The notes under the pieces: model-generated
What the model was told of the DNA's origin: nothing
The model's database searches: none
The model's input: only the letters and a program-made list of their open reading frames with translations
In this document: positions 5,413 to 6,326 of the stretch, piece by piece
How positions within the stretch are numbered: the stretch's first letter is position 1
Layout of the letters: every line of letters starts with the position of its first letter
Translations under genes and position numbers: made by a program
Origin: Chloroflexota bacterium
GTDB taxonomy: Bacteria > Chloroflexota > Dehalococcoidia > Tepidiformales > Tepidiformaceae
Assembly (NCBI GenBank): GCA_025350285.1
Contig: JANXYE010000505.1
Location: 1 to 6,326 of the forward strand
Reading direction: 5' to 3'
Length of the DNA: 6,326 bases

Positions 5413-6207
5413 CTATTTCGCATTCAGGATCGCTTCCGCATCCTTGCGGCCAGTCGTTCCTTCGGGGCTCATCGCGGACTTCGATGGTCCAATGAGATAC
5501 GAGCGGCCGGTCGGACCATCAGGACCCTGGCGGAGGATGTTCATGACCGCGAGGGCGACATCTTCGGCCTTCATCCCGCGTTCGGCGGTGGGTACCGAGA
5601 CGGCCCGGAGCATCGGTGTGTCGGTGGCGCCCGGGCAGACAGCGTTCACGCGGATGCCCAGCGGCATCAATTCGAGTGCCCAGGCCTCCGTCTGTCGCCA
5701 CTGGGCGAACTTGGCCGCATCGTAACCAGTCGCGGGAGAGGTCGTCATCAGATGGTCCATGTCAACATGCTCGGTGGCGAGGTTGATGATGTTGCCGCCG
5801 CCCGCGGCCTTCATGAACGGGACAGCGGCCATCGCCGCGTAAAAGCTGCCGAGGGCGCAGATCGCGATGCTGCGTTCGTAGTTGGCCGTCTGCGTGGAGA
5901 AATCGCCATGGGTAAGGGCACAATTGATGTAGACGGCAGCGTTGTTCACGAGCACGTCGATGCGTCCAAGCTGCGAAGCCACGTCGGCGACGGCGCGCCG
6001 AACCTGTCCCTTTTCCGCCATGTCGCAATCGAGCGGGAGGGCGCGGCGGCCTTTGGCGCGGACGAGGGCCGCCGTCTCGGCGTTGTTCGCGGAGTCGATG
6101 TCGAGCAGGGCCACGTCGGCGCCCTCTTCCGCGAATGCGACCGCGATAGCGCGGCCGATGCCGATGGCTGAACCGGTGACGATGGCGACTTTGTTGTCCA
6201 GGAGCAT
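5413..6207 (-). CDS. Short-chain dehydrogenase/reductase (SDR) with altered catalytic residues
   Basis: This 264-residue Rossmann-fold protein of classical SDR length is expected to carry out NAD(P)-dependent oxidation or reduction of an alcohol or carbonyl. The cofactor motif TGSAIGIG (11-18) is intact, D36 in LLDID at the end of strand 2 favours NAD over NADP, D61 in LDCDM and NNAA (88-91) are present, and YDAAK (162-166) supplies the catalytic Tyr and Lys. RVNAVCPGATDTPM (186-199) is the typical post-catalytic segment. By alignment of helix 4, the usual catalytic Asn is C117 (ICALGSF). The usual Ser is T145 in NLATEH, with a loop to Tyr about four residues longer than normal. It may therefore be an atypical or modified-activity SDR. 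The start is chosen at the ATG whose complement is at 6205-6207: AAGGA lies 7 nt upstream, and the 17 extra residues from the upstream ATG (6258) do not look like SDR sequence. It is transcribed towards the luciferase-like gene. Confidence 0.9.
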   Translation of the reverse strand: MLLDNKVAIVTGSAIGIGRAIAVAFAEEGADVALLDIDSANNAETAALVRAKGRRALPLDCDMAEKGQVRRAVADVASQLGRIDVLVNNAAVYINCALTHGDFSTQTANYERSIAICALGSFYAAMAAVPFMKAAGGGNIINLATEHVDMDHLMTTSPATGYDAAKFAQWRQTEAWALELMPLGIRVNAVCPGATDTPMLRAVSVPTAERGMKAEDVALAVMNILRQGPDGPTGRSYLIGPSKSAMSPEGTTGRKDAEAILNAK

Positions 6208-6214
6208 GGGGGAT

Positions 6215-6219
6215 TCCTT
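6215..6219 (-). promoter_or_regulatory. Ribosome-binding site that fixes the SDR start at 6207
   Basis: AAGGA on the minus strand lies 7 nt before the ATG at 6207. The rest of 6220-6326, upstream of the SDR gene, shows no gene or promoter I can support. Confidence 0.6.
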
Positions 6220-6326
6220 TCGTGTGTTCGTGTAGGCGCGGCGAGGTTGTGCGGGCACGAACGCCGGCGGCGGCCCTCGCGCCCACAGTTGGCGCGGCTA
6301 CGGCCCAGATGGGGCGCGGTACGGGT

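Overview
This is a G+C-rich window (roughly 60-65% by eye) from a bacterial chromosome. It is densely coded, with one housekeeping gene followed by a set of small accessory-metabolism genes. The bacterial-type aspartyl-tRNA synthetase with a Chloroflexota/actinobacterial-looking C-terminus, and the mix of split-barrel flavin protein, luciferase-like oxidoreductase, DinB-fold, SnoaL-fold and SDR enzymes, suggest a Chloroflexota lineage (for example SAR202/Dehalococcoidia-like). This placement is an inference from protein style, not a proven assignment. No mobile element, CRISPR array, tRNA or rRNA is visible.

Layout. Positions 1-169 hold no supportable gene, only a perfect 8-bp hairpin ahead of aspS. 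aspS (170-1927, +) ends in its own hairpin terminator (1938-1961). Five reading units follow on the + strand: a pyridoxamine-phosphate-oxidase-like split-barrel flavin/F420 protein (2001-2534); a translationally coupled pair, namely a 74-residue acidic protein (2583-2807) whose stop overlaps the start of a histidine-motif protein (2807-3307); a SnoaL/NTF2-fold protein (3335-3832) with a very strong ribosome-binding site; and a DinB-fold protein plus luciferase-like oxidoreductase (3900-4379 and 4412-5323), which appear to share a promoter at 3845-3872. A convergent short-chain dehydrogenase (6207-5413, -) closes the window, separated by an 89-bp spacer with a small GC hairpin. Positions 6208-6326 hold nothing I can identify beyond the SDR ribosome-binding site.

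How they fit together. aspS is independent translation machinery. The rest look like small redox and detoxification enzymes of unknown substrate, with no pathway provable from sequence. The points most worth a second look are the coupled uncharacterised pair at 2583-3307, which has a toxin-antitoxin-like layout without a recognised family; an AspRS that carries residues associated with non-discriminating enzymes and an unusual motif 2; and an SDR whose catalytic Asn and Ser positions appear to be Cys and Thr.
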